Shown here: positions 9,001 to 17,574 of the stretch, one piece after another
How positions within the stretch are numbered: position 1 is the first letter of the stretch
Layout of the letters: the number at the start of each line of letters is the position of its first letter
Notes under the pieces: generated by a model
Told to the model about the DNA's origin: nothing
Databases searched by the model: none
The model's input: the letters and a program-made list of their open reading frames with translations, nothing else
Assembly (NCBI GenBank): GCA_964472315.1
Contig: CAYYJS010000002.1
Location: 61,024 to 125,023 of the forward strand
Direction: 5' to 3'
DNA: 64,000 bases
Source of the DNA: CAYYJS01 sp964472315
GTDB lineage: Bacteria; Verrucomicrobiota; Kiritimatiellia; UBA8416
Program-made: the position numbers and the translations under genes

Positions 9001-10687
9001 GGAAGCATCGGACTTCATTCGCGACATCGTGCGCGAGGACCTGCGTACGGGGAAGCATAGGGAAATCGTCACCCGGTTCCCGCCCGAACCGAACGGCTAT
9101 CTGCACATCGGCCACGCGAAGGCGATTTGTCTCGATTTCGGCCTGGCGCGGGAGTTCGGCGGGCGTTGTCATCTGCGCTTCGACGATACGAACCCCGCGA
9201 AGGAGGACGTGGAATACGTCGACTCGATCATGGCTGACGTACGGTGGCTGGGTTTCGACTGGGGCGAGCACCTGTACTATGCATCGGACTACTTCGGGCG
9301 GATGTACGACTATGCCGTGGAACTGATCCGAAAGGGCAAGGCGTATGTCTGCACGCTGACGCCGGAAGAGTTCAAGGCGTATCGCGGCGTGCCGATGCGT
9401 CCGGGCAAGGACAGTCCCTGGCGGGACCGGCCGATCGGCGAGAGCCTCGACCTGTTAGCGCGGATGCGGGCCGGCGAGTTCGAGGAAGGGGCGTATGTCG
9501 TGCGCGCGAAAATCGACATGGCTTCGCCCAATCTGCACATGCGCGATCCGGCGATCTACCGGATCAAGAAGGCCAGCCATCACCGTACCGGTGACTTCTG
9601 GTGCATCTACCCGACGTATGATTTCGCGCACGGTCTGGAGGACGCGATCGAGTGCATCACGCACTCGTGCTGTACGCTCGAATTCGAAGTGCACCGGCCG
9701 CTTTACGACTGGATACTCGACCAGCTCGACGTGCCTTCGCATCCCCGCCAGATCGAGTTCGCGCGACTGAACATGACCTACACGATCATGAGCAAACGCA
9801 AACTGCTGCAGCTTGTGGAGGAACGGCTCGTGGCGGGATGGGACGATCCGCGCATGCCGACCATCGCGGGGTTGCGTCGTCGTGGCTACACGCCCGAGTC
9901 CATCCGCGGCTTTTGTGCGCGTGTGGGCCTGACGAAGGTTGAGAGCCTGACGGATATCGCGCTGCTCGAGTATTGTCTCCGCGACGAGCTCAACAAGACC
10001 GCGCCGCGCGTCATGGTCGTGCTCGATCCCGTCACGCTGGTCATCGACAACTATCCCGTGGATCGCGAGGAATTCCTGGAGGGCGTCAACAACCCGGAGG
10101 ATGCCGCGGCGGGCATGCGTTCCGTTCCGTTTTCGCGCGAGCTCTACATCGAGCGGGAAGACTTCATGGAGACGCCGCCGAAGAAGTTCTTCCGTCTGGC
10201 GCCGGGCGTGGAGGTCCGGTTGCGGTACGGCTATTTCGTGACCTGCACGGGTGTCGAAAAGGGCGCCGACGGCCAGATCCGCGCCATCCACTGCACCTAC
10301 GATCCGTCCACCCGCGGCGGCGATGCGCCTGACGGTCGGAAAGTGAAAGGGACGATTCATTGGGTTTCGGCGCGGCATGCCGTGTCGGTCGAGACACGCC
10401 TTTACGACCGGCTCTTCCGCGTCGAGCGACCGGATGACAACGTGCCGGAAGGCGCGGACTTCCGGGTTCATCTGAACCCCGATTCGCTGCGCGTGCTGAC
10501 GGCTCAGGCCGAGCCCGCGGTCCGCGGCGTCCCCGCCGGCGCTCGTCTCCAGTTCGAGCGCAAAGGGTACTTTTTCGCGGACCCCATCGATACGAAACCG
10601 GGCTGCCCCGTATTCAACCAGATCGTGCCCCTGCGGGATTCCTGGGGCAAGACGCATCGGGCGGCGCCCGCGGCGCAGGACGGATGA
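8981..10687 (+). CDS. glnS: Glutamine--tRNA ligase
   Basis: Class I synthetase charging tRNA-Gln, 568 residues. The HIGH motif is in PNGYLHIGHAKAICLDF (about 35-50), followed by the GlnRS-type FDDTNP. The second signature is TYTIMSKRKL. The C-terminal beta-barrel anticodon-binding region (about 340-560) is present, so this is a full GlnRS and not an amidotransferase-dependent route. Translation is probably coupled to gltX because the reading frames overlap by 20 bases. The downstream rdgB start lies 41 bases after its stop. Confidence 0.96.
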   Translation: MDDKTSEEASDFIRDIVREDLRTGKHREIVTRFPPEPNGYLHIGHAKAICLDFGLAREFGGRCHLRFDDTNPAKEDVEYVDSIMADVRWLGFDWGEHLYYASDYFGRMYDYAVELIRKGKAYVCTLTPEEFKAYRGVPMRPGKDSPWRDRPIGESLDLLARMRAGEFEEGAYVVRAKIDMASPNLHMRDPAIYRIKKASHHRTGDFWCIYPTYDFAHGLEDAIECITHSCCTLEFEVHRPLYDWILDQLDVPSHPRQIEFARLNMTYTIMSKRKLLQLVEERLVAGWDDPRMPTIAGLRRRGYTPESIRGFCARVGLTKVESLTDIALLEYCLRDELNKTAPRVMVVLDPVTLVIDNYPVDREEFLEGVNNPEDAAAGMRSVPFSRELYIEREDFMETPPKKFFRLAPGVEVRLRYGYFVTCTGVEKGADGQIRAIHCTYDPSTRGGDAPDGRKVKGTIHWVSARHAVSVETRLYDRLFRVERPDDNVPEGADFRVHLNPDSLRVLTAQAEPAVRGVPAGARLQFERKGYFFADPIDTKPGCPVFNQIVPLRDSWGKTHRAAPAAQDG

Positions 10688-10728
10688 TAGCCGTCGCGCG
10701 CCGGCATGGCGCCTATGGGAGCCCCTCC

Positions 10729-11355
10729 ATGGAACTTGTGGTTGCCACGCGCAATCCTCACAAACTGCGTGAGATTCGAGATATTCTGGCCGGCGACGCG
10801 CTGACGGTTACCGGGCTTGACGGTCTTCCCGGCGTGCCCGTGGTTGTCGAGGACGGCGAGACGTTTGTCGCGAACGCGACGAAGAAGGCGCGCACGGTGG
10901 CGCTCGCGCTGGGGTGTTGGGCGCTGGCGGACGATTCGGGCCTCGTGGTCGATGCGCTGGATGGCGCCCCTGGCGTGCGTTCGGCGCGCTATGCGGGGGA
11001 GGGTGCATCCGACGCCGCCAACAACGCCTTGTTGCTGGTCAACCTGGCGGCACGCGCGGACCGTACCGCTCGATTCCAGTGCGCGATCGCGCTGTGTGAC
11101 CCCGCCGGGGAAGTCGAGACCGTCGAAGGCGTCTGTCGGGGACGCATTCTGACGGCGCCGCGTGGCGGGAGCGGGTTCGGGTACGACCCGCTATTCGTGC
11201 CGGATGGATACGACTGCACGTTTGCGGAGATCGGACCCGCGGAAAAACACCGCATTTCGCATCGCGGGCGTGCATTGGCGAAGGCGCGGGCCACCTGGTG
11301 GCGCGATGGGCGGCTTACTCCGCGGGCGGCGTGGCTGGCGTCCCCGCATAGCTGA
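10729..11355 (+). CDS. rdgB: XTP/dITP diphosphatase (HAM1/RdgB)
   Basis: House-cleaning nucleotide pyrophosphatase that removes dITP, XTP and related bases from the nucleotide pool, 208 residues. It starts with the family hallmark LVVATRNPHKLREI and contains the metal/substrate loop ADDSGLVVDALDGAPGVRS and the FGYDPLFVPDG motif. The ATG at 10729 is chosen because GGAG lies seven bases upstream and the protein then begins as family members do; an open extension to 10684 has no such support. Its last 41 bases overlap the 3' end of the convergent lipoprotein gene. Confidence 0.94.
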   Translation: MELVVATRNPHKLREIRDILAGDALTVTGLDGLPGVPVVVEDGETFVANATKKARTVALALGCWALADDSGLVVDALDGAPGVRSARYAGEGASDAANNALLLVNLAARADRTARFQCAIALCDPAGEVETVEGVCRGRILTAPRGGSGFGYDPLFVPDGYDCTFAEIGPAEKHRISHRGRALAKARATWWRDGRLTPRAAWLASPHS

Positions 11356-12094
11356 CTTCCGGCAGACGAAGACCGGCGCCCTCGAAAGCGATGCGGAACG
11401 GTTGTTGCTGGAGCGCGACCAGCGCGTTTGGGTTGGTGTCGAAGTCGAACGTCCATGACGCCGTGAACAGCGTCGAGCGCAACGCCGATGAGGAGAGGAT
11501 GCGGCCCGGGACCGTGACACGGACCGCGGCTTTGAAACCGTTCAGAATGGGCGCTAGCTGTTTGACGGTAGTCGGATCGATGGCGGGCGGAAGCGCGCCC
11601 TCTGCATTGACGTGCGGCCGTCGCCAGAACACGTAACTGCCGTCCGTCTCCTTCCGCAATTCGAATCCGTGCATCCGGAAGAAGTCGGTATTCTCGATCT
11701 TTCCGAGGTCTTCGAAGGCGAGGGTCATTTCCACCTGGCGCCAGGCGTTGCGGACACCGATCTTCAGGTGCTTGATCGTGACGCCGTCGGAACGGTACGG
11801 CTTGAGCAGTTTGCGGATGTCCTCGTCCTGAGGATCCAGCATGGCTTTCAGGATCGGGTGAAGCGGCGGGGAGACCTCCGTTTCGCCGCGCGCTTCGGCG
11901 AGTTCCGCCGTCAGCGTGTCGACGGCCCGAAACTGCGCGACGGCCGTTTCCGTGATCGCGTACTTGAGCAGATACGTGCCCGAGCCGTTCTCCTCGATCC
12001 GCAGGTCATGTTCGATCTCCATGCATCCGCAGAGACACGCGACGGCGGTCAGGATCGTCGCGTGGATCGGGAAACGGTATGGGTGGCGCTTCAT
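11315..12094 (-). CDS. Hypothetical lipoprotein
   Basis: Predicted outer- or inner-membrane lipoprotein of 259 residues. A basic N-terminus and hydrophobic stretch end in a lipobox-like LCGC with C24 as the likely acylated residue. The mature part begins MEIEHDLRIEENGSG, a beta-rich opening seen in LPXTG-free lipoproteins of unknown role, and has a proline/alanine tail. I do not recognise a functional family. The start codon overlaps the stop of the FtsB-like gene (ATGA), so it is co-translated with it. The 3' end runs 41 bases into rdgB on the opposite strand. Confidence 0.75.
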   Translation of the reverse strand: MKRHPYRFPIHATILTAVACLCGCMEIEHDLRIEENGSGTYLLKYAITETAVAQFRAVDTLTAELAEARGETEVSPPLHPILKAMLDPQDEDIRKLLKPYRSDGVTIKHLKIGVRNAWRQVEMTLAFEDLGKIENTDFFRMHGFELRKETDGSYVFWRRPHVNAEGALPPAIDPTTVKQLAPILNGFKAAVRVTVPGRILSSSALRSTLFTASWTFDFDTNPNALVALQQQPFRIAFEGAGLRLPEVSYAGTPATPPAE

Positions 12095-12405
12095 TCCTCC
12101 CTTTCCGTCGCGGCCAGACTGGCCGAATTCGTGAAGATATAGACGGTCTCCCCGGGGCGGATCATGCCTATCTCGCGGGCCGTACGCTCGACGTAGGCGG
12201 GTTCGGTGGTGAATCGTTCCTGCCGGATGCGGAGCGTCTTGATCTCTTCGACGAGATCCGCATTCGCGAGTTCCAGCGTGCCGCGTGTTTCACGCAGACC
12301 GGTCAAAGCCCGGCACTTCGGGGTGAATACACAGACCAACCCGATGATGACCAAGACGGCCAACACCGACCACGAGAATCGATAGATCAGCTTCCACGCA
12401 CTCAT
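12091..12405 (-). CDS. Septum formation initiator (FtsB/DivIC-like)
   Basis: Bitopic cell-division protein of 104 residues. It has a short cytoplasmic tail, one membrane helix (about 12-28, VLAVLVIIGLVCVF) and a periplasmic coiled coil (LELANADLVEEIKTLRIRQE). A conserved ending follows in which ERTAREIGMIRPGETVY matches the FtsB/DivIC pattern. FtsB works with FtsL and FtsQ in divisome activation. Lying just downstream of enolase is the common eno-ftsB arrangement of many bacteria, which supports the call. It shares an ATGA junction with the following lipoprotein gene. Confidence 0.85.
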   Translation of the reverse strand: MSAWKLIYRFSWSVLAVLVIIGLVCVFTPKCRALTGLRETRGTLELANADLVEEIKTLRIRQERFTTEPAYVERTAREIGMIRPGETVYIFTNSASLAATEREE

Positions 12406-12475
12406 TCCGCCGGGTTCCGCATGCGCCTACCTTCTCGCTTCGAGCGGCAGTACACAAGCCAAAACCGTACGGCGG

Positions 12476-13750
12476 TCAGATCGTGCCGCCATACACGGCA
12501 TCGGCGCCGAGCATTTCCTCGATGCGGAGGAGTTGGTTGTACTTGCAGATGCGGTCCGTGCGCGACAGCGATCCGGTCTTGATTTGGCCGGCATTCGTGG
12601 CGACCGCGATATCGGCGATGGTCGTATCCTCGGTCTCGCCCGAACGGTGGCTGATCACGGACGTGTAGCCGGCGCGGGTTGCCATCTGAATGGCTTCCAG
12701 CGTCTCGGTCAGCGTGCCGATCTGGTTGACCTTGATCAGGATCGAATTCGCAACCCCCTGTTCGATGCCTTTCTTGAGGAACTTGGTGTTGGTGACGAAC
12801 AGATCGTCGCCGACAAGCTGCACAGCCTTGCCGATGGCGTCGGTCAGTTTCTTCCAACCCGTCCAGTCGTTCTCGCTCATGCCGTCTTCGATGCTGATGA
12901 TCGGGTAGCGTGCGCACCAGTCCTGGTAGAAGGCGACCATTTCATCGGGCGATTTCTTGGAGTCGTCGCTCTTCTTGAAATGGTACTTCTTGGCGGACTT
13001 GATGTAGAACTCGCTGGCGGCCGGATCCAGTGCGATGAAAATATCCTTGCCCGGAACGTAGCCGGCTTTGCCGATGGCCTTGACGAGAACTTCCAAAGCC
13101 TGTTCGTTGCAGGTCAATTCCGGTGCGAAGCCGCCCTCGTCGCCGACGTTGGTCGACATATTCATGCCTTTCAGCACGGACTTCAACGCATGGAATGTTT
13201 CGGCACCCATGCGGAGCGCCTCGGAGAACGACGTGGCGCCCTTGGGCATGATCATGAATTCCTGCACATCCACGGGGGCGTCGGAGTGGGCGCCGCCGTT
13301 GAGGACATTCATCATCGGGACCGGCAGAACCTTGGCGTTCGTTCCGCCGATGTAGCGGAAGAGGGGCTGTCCGGAGTACTCCGCCCCGGCTTTGGCGGCG
13401 GCCAGCGAGATGGCGAGCATGGCGTTGGCGCCGAGTTTCTTCTTCGTCGCGGTGCCGTCGAGCGCCAAAAGGGTCTTGTCGATGCCAACCTGATCCATCA
13501 CGTCGTACCCGAGCAACTCCGGCGCGATCGTGTCGTTGATGTTCTTGACGGCCTTGAGCACGCCTTTGCCCAGATAGCGTTTGGTATCGCCATCGCGCAG
13601 TTCGACGGCTTCGTTCTCGCCGGTCGAGGCGCCGGAGGGAACGGCCGCGCGGCCCATGATGCCGCTCTCCAGATAGATATCGGCCTCGACCGTCGGGTTG
13701 CCACGGGAATCCAGAATCTCGCGTGCACAGATATCAATGATCGTGGACAT
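12476..13750 (-). CDS. eno: Enolase
   Basis: Glycolytic 2-phosphoglycerate dehydratase, 424 residues, full length. It shows GASTGENEAVELRDGD near the N-terminus, the magnesium ligands in SIEDGMSENDW and VGDDLFVTN, the catalytic lysine region ILIKVNQIGTLTE and the enolase signature SHRSGETEDTTIADIAVA. AAGGAG lies seven bases before the ATG. It heads a minus-strand unit with the FtsB-like and lipoprotein genes, 70 bases upstream of the former. Confidence 0.97.
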   Translation of the reverse strand: MSTIIDICAREILDSRGNPTVEADIYLESGIMGRAAVPSGASTGENEAVELRDGDTKRYLGKGVLKAVKNINDTIAPELLGYDVMDQVGIDKTLLALDGTATKKKLGANAMLAISLAAAKAGAEYSGQPLFRYIGGTNAKVLPVPMMNVLNGGAHSDAPVDVQEFMIMPKGATSFSEALRMGAETFHALKSVLKGMNMSTNVGDEGGFAPELTCNEQALEVLVKAIGKAGYVPGKDIFIALDPAASEFYIKSAKKYHFKKSDDSKKSPDEMVAFYQDWCARYPIISIEDGMSENDWTGWKKLTDAIGKAVQLVGDDLFVTNTKFLKKGIEQGVANSILIKVNQIGTLTETLEAIQMATRAGYTSVISHRSGETEDTTIADIAVATNAGQIKTGSLSRTDRICKYNQLLRIEEMLGADAVYGGTI

Positions 13751-13825
13751 GACTGCTCCTTATTTGTCAGGTACGTTCCGCAACAGATCCGCGACGCGCA
13801 AACCGGGCGTCTGGAAGACAGGGAG

Positions 13826-13854
13826 ACGCTACTGGACCCCCCCCGCGATTGCAA
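13826..13854 (-). promoter_or_regulatory. Putative eno promoter
   Basis: On the minus strand TTGCAA (13854-13849), 17 bases and TAGCGT (13831-13826) precede enolase, leaving a leader of roughly 70 bases. The spacer contains an eight-base run of G, unusual for a sigma-70 spacer and potentially prone to slippage. Confidence 0.35.
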
Positions 13855-13937
13855 GTCGCAAGTGCGGGGTGCCGGCGGATTGGGGCACCGTAACGGCGAG
13901 TGGTTGTGTTGTGTCCGCGGTGTAGCAGCGGCTTGAC

Positions 13938-13967
13938 TCGACAAGCCGTATTCGGCGGGCGTATAAG
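13938..13967 (+). promoter_or_regulatory. Putative promoter for the YihY-type gene
   Basis: TCGACA (13938-13943), an 18-base spacer and TATAAG (13962-13967), about 78 bases before the start at 14046. The rest of the 295-base divergent gap between enolase and this gene holds nothing else I can identify. Confidence 0.45.
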
Positions 13968-14045
13968 GTTGGGCATGCATGAGCGCGCCGTCAGTTCGCG
14001 AATCGTATTCCAGAGACGGCTCGTATTCGACCAGAGGGTAGGGCG

Positions 14046-15533
14046 ATGACGAAACTTGGCGAATGGATGGAACGGATGCGTGTCGGTGTGCGGCGGGTCA
14101 TCGAGTTTGTCGCCGAAGACGTGTGGGACATCGAGGTTACATCGCTTTCGGCGGTGCGCGCGTGGGGCGTCAGGACCGTGCGCGTGGCATGTCTGGTCGT
14201 GCACGGGTTTCGCAAGGACCAATGCCCCCTGCACGCTTCCGCGCTGACGTTCAGCACGCTGATGGCGATCGTGCCCATCCTGGCGATTACGTTGTCGCTG
14301 GCCCGCGGGTTTGGCGGAGACGCCGCCGCCAAGGACTGGATCCGTGGCCGCGTCAATGCCTGGACGCAGACGTTTCGCGCGATCCGCTACGAGCCGCCGG
14401 TCCGGGTTGCACCGGTGGCGACGAATGGCGTGGAGCGGTTCGCGGCGTTCGGTGAAGCTCCGACGATGACCGGCGGCGACATTGCGGAGCAGATCAACAA
14501 GCTCCTCGAAACCGGTTTTCAGAAGGTCGAGAACATCAGTTTCGCGAAGTTGGGCGGTGTCGGGTTGATCCTGTTGATGTGGATGGTGGTTCAGGTGCTC
14601 GGTCGTGTCGAGTCCTCCTTCAACCGCGTTTGGGGAGTCGCCGCCGGCCGTCCGGTGTGGCGGCGCTTCACGGACTATCTGAGTGTTCTGCTGATCCTGC
14701 CGATGCTCATCGTGGCGGCCGCGTCGTTGCCGGCGTTGGAGCTGGCGACGCGGTTCTTGGACGATCGCACGGCGGCCGCGATACGCGGTTTCGTCGGCAG
14801 CGGCGCCTATCGGGGCCTCGCCGTTCTCGTCATGACATCGTTGGCGTTCGCGTTCCTGCTCATGTTCATGCCCAACACGCGGGTACGTCTCCGGCCGGCG
14901 CTGACGGGTGGCCTGACCACCGCGATCCTGTTTCTGGTCTGGCTGTGGGTTTGCGCCGCGATCCAGTCCGGTGTCGGCAGGTACGGGAAGATCTACGGCA
15001 GCTTCGCCATCGTTCCGATTCTCCTCGCGTGGGTTTACATGAGCTGGCAAATTGTATTGCTCGGCGCCGAAGTGGCCTTCGCCTCCCAGAACTGCGCGAC
15101 GTTCCGGATGGAGCAGGGGGCCCGGCATGCGAGCATGCATGCCCGGTTGGGGATGGCGCTGACGGTTCTGGCCGATGCGGCCGGCGCCATGCTCGGGCAG
15201 GGCGCCGGCGTCTCCGTGGCGGGTATTCTCGCGAAACACCACGTGTCGGTCCGGTTCCTCAACGACGTCATCGACGAACTCGTGCGGGCCGGCTATCTGG
15301 GCAAGCTGGCCGATGCCGAGGAGTCGTACGTCCTGATGCATCCGCCGGCCGGGTTGTTGGTGCGCGATATCGTGGGCGGCATCATGGCCGCGGGGGTGCC
15401 GGCGGCCGACCTGGGGCTGAAAGTCTACGGCGAGAACATTGTGCAGGCTGTGGCCGGAACCGTGACGGGGATCGACATGGCGTTGCGCGACATGACGCTG
15501 GCGCAACTGATCGCAGCGCCCGCCGGGCGATAG
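14046..15533 (+). CDS. YihY/BrkB-family inner-membrane protein
   Basis: Polytopic membrane protein of 495 residues of the family once called ribonuclease BN, now known not to be the nuclease. It has the typical N-terminal segment CPLHASALTFSTLMAIVPIL, several further membrane helices (about 180-350) with SFNRVWGV and GSFAIVPILLAWVYMSWQI, and a C-terminal soluble region (about 370-480) that resembles a winged-helix domain (VAGILAKHHVSVRFLNDVID). The C-terminal extension makes it longer than E. coli YihY (290 residues). Molecular function is unknown. The helicase gene starts 14 bases after its stop. Confidence 0.88.
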   Translation: MTKLGEWMERMRVGVRRVIEFVAEDVWDIEVTSLSAVRAWGVRTVRVACLVVHGFRKDQCPLHASALTFSTLMAIVPILAITLSLARGFGGDAAAKDWIRGRVNAWTQTFRAIRYEPPVRVAPVATNGVERFAAFGEAPTMTGGDIAEQINKLLETGFQKVENISFAKLGGVGLILLMWMVVQVLGRVESSFNRVWGVAAGRPVWRRFTDYLSVLLILPMLIVAAASLPALELATRFLDDRTAAAIRGFVGSGAYRGLAVLVMTSLAFAFLLMFMPNTRVRLRPALTGGLTTAILFLVWLWVCAAIQSGVGRYGKIYGSFAIVPILLAWVYMSWQIVLLGAEVAFASQNCATFRMEQGARHASMHARLGMALTVLADAAGAMLGQGAGVSVAGILAKHHVSVRFLNDVIDELVRAGYLGKLADAEESYVLMHPPAGLLVRDIVGGIMAAGVPAADLGLKVYGENIVQAVAGTVTGIDMALRDMTLAQLIAAPAGR

Positions 15534-15547
15534 GGGGGTGCCGGGCC

Positions 15548-17500
15548 TTGCGTGACATCGATTTCGAACACGAATTGAACGCCGAGCAGTATGCGGCCGC
15601 CACGGCGCCCGACGGAGCGCTGTTGATCCTGGCCGCCGCGGGAACGGGGAAAACTCGCACGCTGGTCTACCGGGTGGCGTATCTTGTGCGGCATGGCGTT
15701 CCGTCCGAGCGGATTCTGCTTCTCACGTTCACCAACCGTGCGGCCCGCGAGATGCTGGAACGTGTCGGACAGTTGCTCGGACAAACGTCCGGCGTGTCCT
15801 GGAGCGGCACATTCCATCACATTGCCAACCGCATGCTGCGCCGGTACGCCCATCTTTTGGGGTATCGGTCCGACTACACGATTCTCGACCGTGACGATGC
15901 CCGTTCGCTGGTGGGCGCCTGCGTCAAGGAGTTGAAGTTGCACGCGAAGGAGTTTCCCAAGAAGGAAGTGCTCCTGGCGCTGGCCGGCAAAGCGGCGAAC
16001 ATGCAGCGGACGTTCGACGACGTGGCCGCGGAACATTTCGGGGATGCGGATGTGGACCTGGACGGTGTCGTGCGGGTGCTTGCGCGATACAGCGAACGCA
16101 AGCGCGGGCTGGACGCGATGGATTTCGACGATTTGCTCGTCAGGTGCCTCGATCTGTTCAATGGACACCCGACGGTGGCCGAGCATTGGCGTCATCATTT
16201 CCGTCATGTTCTGGTGGACGAGTATCAGGATACCAACACGATACAGGCGCAGTTGGTCGACTGCCTTTCGGGGCAGCACGGCAACCTGTTCGTGGTCGGT
16301 GACGATTTTCAGAGCATCTACGGGTGGCGGGGCGCGGACTATCGGAACATCGTCTATTTCCGGGACCGACATCCGGATGCGATCATGTACAAACTTGAGA
16401 CGAACTATCGGAGCGTGCCCGAGGTTCTGGCCGTCGCCAACATGACGGTGGCCCTTTCGGGGCACCCGGAAGAATTCAAGCGCACGCTGCGTGCCACGCG
16501 CAAGCCCTGTCGCCGGCCGCGTATCGCACGGCTGCGCGATGGGCAGCACCAGGCACGCTACGTCGTGGGCCTGATGGCGGAGTTGCGCCGGGAAGGATAC
16601 CGGCCGAGCGACATGGCAATCCTGTACCGGGCGCATTTTCATGCCATGGAACTTCAGATGGAACTGGCGCGCGCGCATGTGCCCCACGTTATCACGTCCG
16701 GGATACGGTTTTTCGAGCAGACGCATGTCAAGGATGTCCTGGCGTTTCTGCGCACACTGCAGTGCCCCGAGGACGAACTGGCCTTCTGTAGATTGCTGAC
16801 GCTGTTGCCGGGCGTGGGCGAGCGGACGGCCGTTAAGCTCTGGGCGAAACTTGGCGGGCGGTTCGACAGCCGGAAGCCGGAGGCGCGTCGAACGCTGACG
16901 GAGGCGCTTCGCCCGCAGGCGCGGGAGCGGTGGCAACTGCTGGCGCCGGTGATCGAAGCCTACCATGGCGAACAGCTTGCGTCAGCCCCGGGCGAGGTCA
17001 TCGATCGCTTCCTGGACCGGTTTTATGCCCAGTACGCCGTCGATACGTTCGAAAACGCCGATACCCGTGTCGACGATATCCATGAGTTGGTGCTGAATGC
17101 GGCGAGAGTCGGGGGCATGGATGAGTTCCTCAGCGACGTGGCGCTCCTGACGAACCTGGACGCCGAGGCCGATCGTCTGTCCGAGGAGCGGCGGGACGTG
17201 GTGCGCCTGAGTTCGGTGCATCAGGCGAAGGGCCTGGAGTGGCCCGTGGTGATCCTGCTCTGGATGACGGAAGGGATGTTTCCTTCCGGGCGGACGATGG
17301 GCGAGTCGGAAGATGGCGAGGCGGAGGAACGTCGCCTGTTCTACGTGGCGGCGACGCGTGCGAAGGACGAACTGATCATGTGCGTCCCCGAGGTGCGGCA
17401 CATGCGCGATGGGGGAATCTACTACTGCACGCCGTCGCGGTTCGTCAACGAACTGCCGCCGACGCTGGTCGACAGCCGCAAGATCCCGTTTCTCGGGTAG
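15548..17500 (+). CDS. UvrD/Rep-family ATP-dependent DNA helicase
   Basis: Superfamily 1A 3'-5' DNA helicase of 650 residues. All motifs can be read in order: Walker A AAAGTGKTRTL (about 33), Ia LLTFTNRAAREM, Walker B LVDEYQDTNT, III GDDFQSIYGWRGAD, IV TNYRSVPEVL, V SSVHQAKGLEWPVV and VI FYVAATRAKDEL. There is no nuclease or C-terminal RecB-like domain. The start is set at a TTG at 15548 because a G-rich tract (15533-15540) lies eight bases upstream and the protein then begins just before the Q motif; upstream sequence in this frame belongs to the other reading frame of the YihY gene. Probably a repair or replication helicase. Confidence 0.9.
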   Translation: MRDIDFEHELNAEQYAAATAPDGALLILAAAGTGKTRTLVYRVAYLVRHGVPSERILLLTFTNRAAREMLERVGQLLGQTSGVSWSGTFHHIANRMLRRYAHLLGYRSDYTILDRDDARSLVGACVKELKLHAKEFPKKEVLLALAGKAANMQRTFDDVAAEHFGDADVDLDGVVRVLARYSERKRGLDAMDFDDLLVRCLDLFNGHPTVAEHWRHHFRHVLVDEYQDTNTIQAQLVDCLSGQHGNLFVVGDDFQSIYGWRGADYRNIVYFRDRHPDAIMYKLETNYRSVPEVLAVANMTVALSGHPEEFKRTLRATRKPCRRPRIARLRDGQHQARYVVGLMAELRREGYRPSDMAILYRAHFHAMELQMELARAHVPHVITSGIRFFEQTHVKDVLAFLRTLQCPEDELAFCRLLTLLPGVGERTAVKLWAKLGGRFDSRKPEARRTLTEALRPQARERWQLLAPVIEAYHGEQLASAPGEVIDRFLDRFYAQYAVDTFENADTRVDDIHELVLNAARVGGMDEFLSDVALLTNLDAEADRLSEERRDVVRLSSVHQAKGLEWPVVILLWMTEGMFPSGRTMGESEDGEAEERRLFYVAATRAKDELIMCVPEVRHMRDGGIYYCTPSRFVNELPPTLVDSRKIPFLG

Positions 17501-17521
17501 GAATCCCGGGGCGCAAAGAAG

Positions 17522-17551
17522 AACCGGGCCGGCCCAAAGGCCGACCCGGTT
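17522..17551. terminator. Hairpin terminator between convergent genes
   Basis: Thirteen-base arms (17522-17534 and 17539-17551) flank a four-base CAAA loop. On the minus strand the only mismatch becomes a G-U pair and the hairpin is followed by a CTTCTTT tract, so it best serves the secreted-protein gene ending at 17575. On the plus strand it follows the helicase stop by 21 bases. Confidence 0.65.
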
Positions 17552-17574
17552 GGGGGTTCAAGGGTGTCGCCCGG

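Noticed and set aside
12533..13936. A 467-codon plus-strand frame opposite enolase
   Set aside because: Enolase is unmistakable on the minus strand; this is its mirror frame.
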